From VGPE01 sp031431395 (GTDB lineage: Bacteria; Chloroflexota; Limnocylindria; Limnocylindrales; CSP1-4): a DNA stretch of 6,813 nt. The position numbers were made by a program, and so were the translations under genes. Under the pieces are notes generated by a model, which ran no database searches, was not told the DNA's origin, and saw only the letters and a list, made by a program, of their open reading frames with translations. The stretch's first letter is position 1. Each line of letters opens with the position of its first letter. This document shows, piece after piece, positions 5,748-6,813 of the stretch. The stretch covers positions 1 through 6,813 of the forward strand of contig JANPDJ010000127.1 of the NCBI GenBank assembly GCA_031431395.1. Reading direction: 5' to 3'.

Positions 5748-6813
5748 CTAGCTCTTCCGCGTGGTCTCGACTTCCTTGCTGTAGTACATCTCGTTCAGCG
5801 CGTTGCTGCCGGTGCCCTCACCGGCCGAGTAGATGCCGGTATAGCCGGCCTTGCTGGGGGTGTTGAGGTAGGCACCCTTCCGATACGGCTTGTGCAGCTG
5901 TGCCTGAAGCTGGTGATAGAGGAACGCCCCAGGGGCATCCGTCACCAGCATCTTCTCGGCGTCCTGCATCATCTGCGTCCGCTTCGCGGGATCGGTGGTG
6001 ATGACGCTCGCGTCCGCGACAATCTTGTCGTAGGTCGCGTTGTTGTAGTTGTGCCGCCCGCCGGTCTTCCAGACGTTGAGCATGTTCGAAGCGTCCAGGT
6101 AGTCGTACCCGTAGGAGACGTAGCCGAACGGGATCTGGGTCGGCTTGGCATTCAGGGCCTTCGAGAAGGCCGGCCGGTCCATCGTCAGGAGGTCCATCTG
6201 GAGCCCCAGGGTCTGGTTGATGCTCGCGATGACCGCCTGGGTGACGGCCGCATCGGTGCTGGGGCCGCCGCCGCGCACCGTGAGGGTCGTCTTCGGGAAG
6301 CCCGCGCCGCCTGGGAAGCCGGCGTCCGCGAGGAGCTGCTTGGCGGCAGCGGCATCGAAGTCCTGGATGGACTTTAGGCCGGCCGAGTTGGCGTCCGGGA
6401 AGCCCGGGGCCATGAACGAATAGGCCGGCGTGGCCATCGGGGCGAGGATGCCCTTCACGATCGCATCGCGATCGATCGCCTTTGCGAACGCCATCCGGAC
6501 CTTGGGATTGTCGAACGGCTTCTTCGTGATGTCGAAGAAGATATAGAAGGTCCGGAAGTCGCCGGGGTTGATCTTGAGCTGGTTGGCGAGGGAGGCATCC
6601 GCGAGAGCCTCCTTGAGGTCCGGCCCGCCAAGCTCCGCGGAAAGGACGTAGTCCACTTCGCCTGCGCGGTAGCGGGCCAGCGCGCTGCCACCGGTGACGG
6701 TGTTGGCGACGCGGCTGTTGATCAGCGGCTTGAGCTTGCCCGTGTACTTCGGGTTCGCGGAGATCACGACGCGGCGGTCCGGGCTCCACTCGGTGAGGAT
6801 GAAGGGGCCGCTG
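5748..6813 (-). CDS. Extracellular solute-binding protein, family 5 (peptide/nickel type), 5'-partial
   Basis: C-terminal 354 residues of a periplasmic or lipid-anchored substrate-binding protein (SBP_bac_5; DppA/OppA/NikA group) that captures peptides or similar solutes for the importer. The fragment begins with SGPFILTEWSPDRRVVISANP (the GTGPF...NP landmark of the family is recognisable at residues 1-21). It continues with VRMAFAKAIDRDAIVKGI (105-122), the conserved alanine-rich ID-R helix, and a C-terminal lobe ending in TRKS and a TAG stop. Family members run about 500-600 residues, so roughly the first third, including signal peptide or lipobox, lies beyond the right edge. A GTG at 6767 is internal and is not the start, because the frame and homology continue to the edge. 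It is followed by the stem-loop at 5703-5730 and then the ATPase genes. The substrate is not deducible. Confidence 0.93.
   Translation of the reverse strand, partial: SGPFILTEWSPDRRVVISANPKYTGKLKPLINSRVANTVTGGSALARYRAGEVDYVLSAELGGPDLKEALADASLANQLKINPGDFRTFYIFFDITKKPFDNPKVRMAFAKAIDRDAIVKGILAPMATPAYSFMAPGFPDANSAGLKSIQDFDAAAAKQLLADAGFPGGAGFPKTTLTVRGGGPSTDAAVTQAVIASINQTLGLQMDLLTMDRPAFSKALNAKPTQIPFGYVSYGYDYLDASNMLNVWKTGGRHNYNNATYDKIVADASVITTDPAKRTQMMQDAEKMLVTDAPGAFLYHQLQAQLHKPYRKGAYLNTPSKAGYTGIYSAGEGTGSNALNEMYYSKEVETTRKS

Noticed and set aside
1..6813. CRISPR array, tRNA, rRNA, transposase or integration site
   Set aside because: No spaced direct repeats, cloverleaf, rRNA-like stretch, transposase motif or flanking duplications seen; nearly all bases are covered by the six coding regions.

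Overview
The window is GC-rich throughout and gene-dense. It has no RNA genes, insertion sequences or CRISPR arrays that I can recognise. GTG starts, 4-bp gene overlaps and weak Shine-Dalgarno sequences are common. The GC content and protein styles suggest a high-GC soil or freshwater bacterium. An uncultured Chloroflexota lineage or an actinobacterium would fit, but this is an impression from protein flavour and not a placement.

Layout: (1) positions 2-799, + strand: the membrane subunit of an ABC-2 type exporter, probably cut at its 5' end by the window edge. (2) Positions 811-6813, - strand: a compact block transcribed right to left, convergent with the first gene and separated from it by 11 bp. 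In transcription order it holds a solute-binding protein of the peptide/nickel family (5' end outside the window), an intergenic stem-loop, two paired peptide-transporter ATPases (DppD/OppD type, then DppF/OppF type), a class-V PLP-dependent enzyme of the isopenicillin-N-epimerase-like group, and a protein with the MtnA / eIF2B-alpha-beta-delta fold.

The last four genes overlap head to tail by 4 bp (GTGA, GTGA, ATGA), so they are almost certainly co-transcribed and translationally coupled. The simplest reading is a peptide or small-molecule importer with two cytoplasmic enzymes that handle the imported compound or a product of it. The two transmembrane permeases such an importer needs are not in the window and may lie upstream of the binding protein.

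The most interesting item is the terminal gene. It aligns well by eye with methylthioribose-1-phosphate isomerase (MtnA), but both canonical catalytic positions are changed: the Cys of the THCN motif reads Gly, and the Asp of the GADRI motif reads Glu. The phosphate-binding RGAPAIG loop is also lost. It carries an N-terminal RRGFFR segment followed by a long low-complexity linker. It is therefore probably not a working MtnA and may have a different, undescribed role tied to the transporter and the PLP enzyme.
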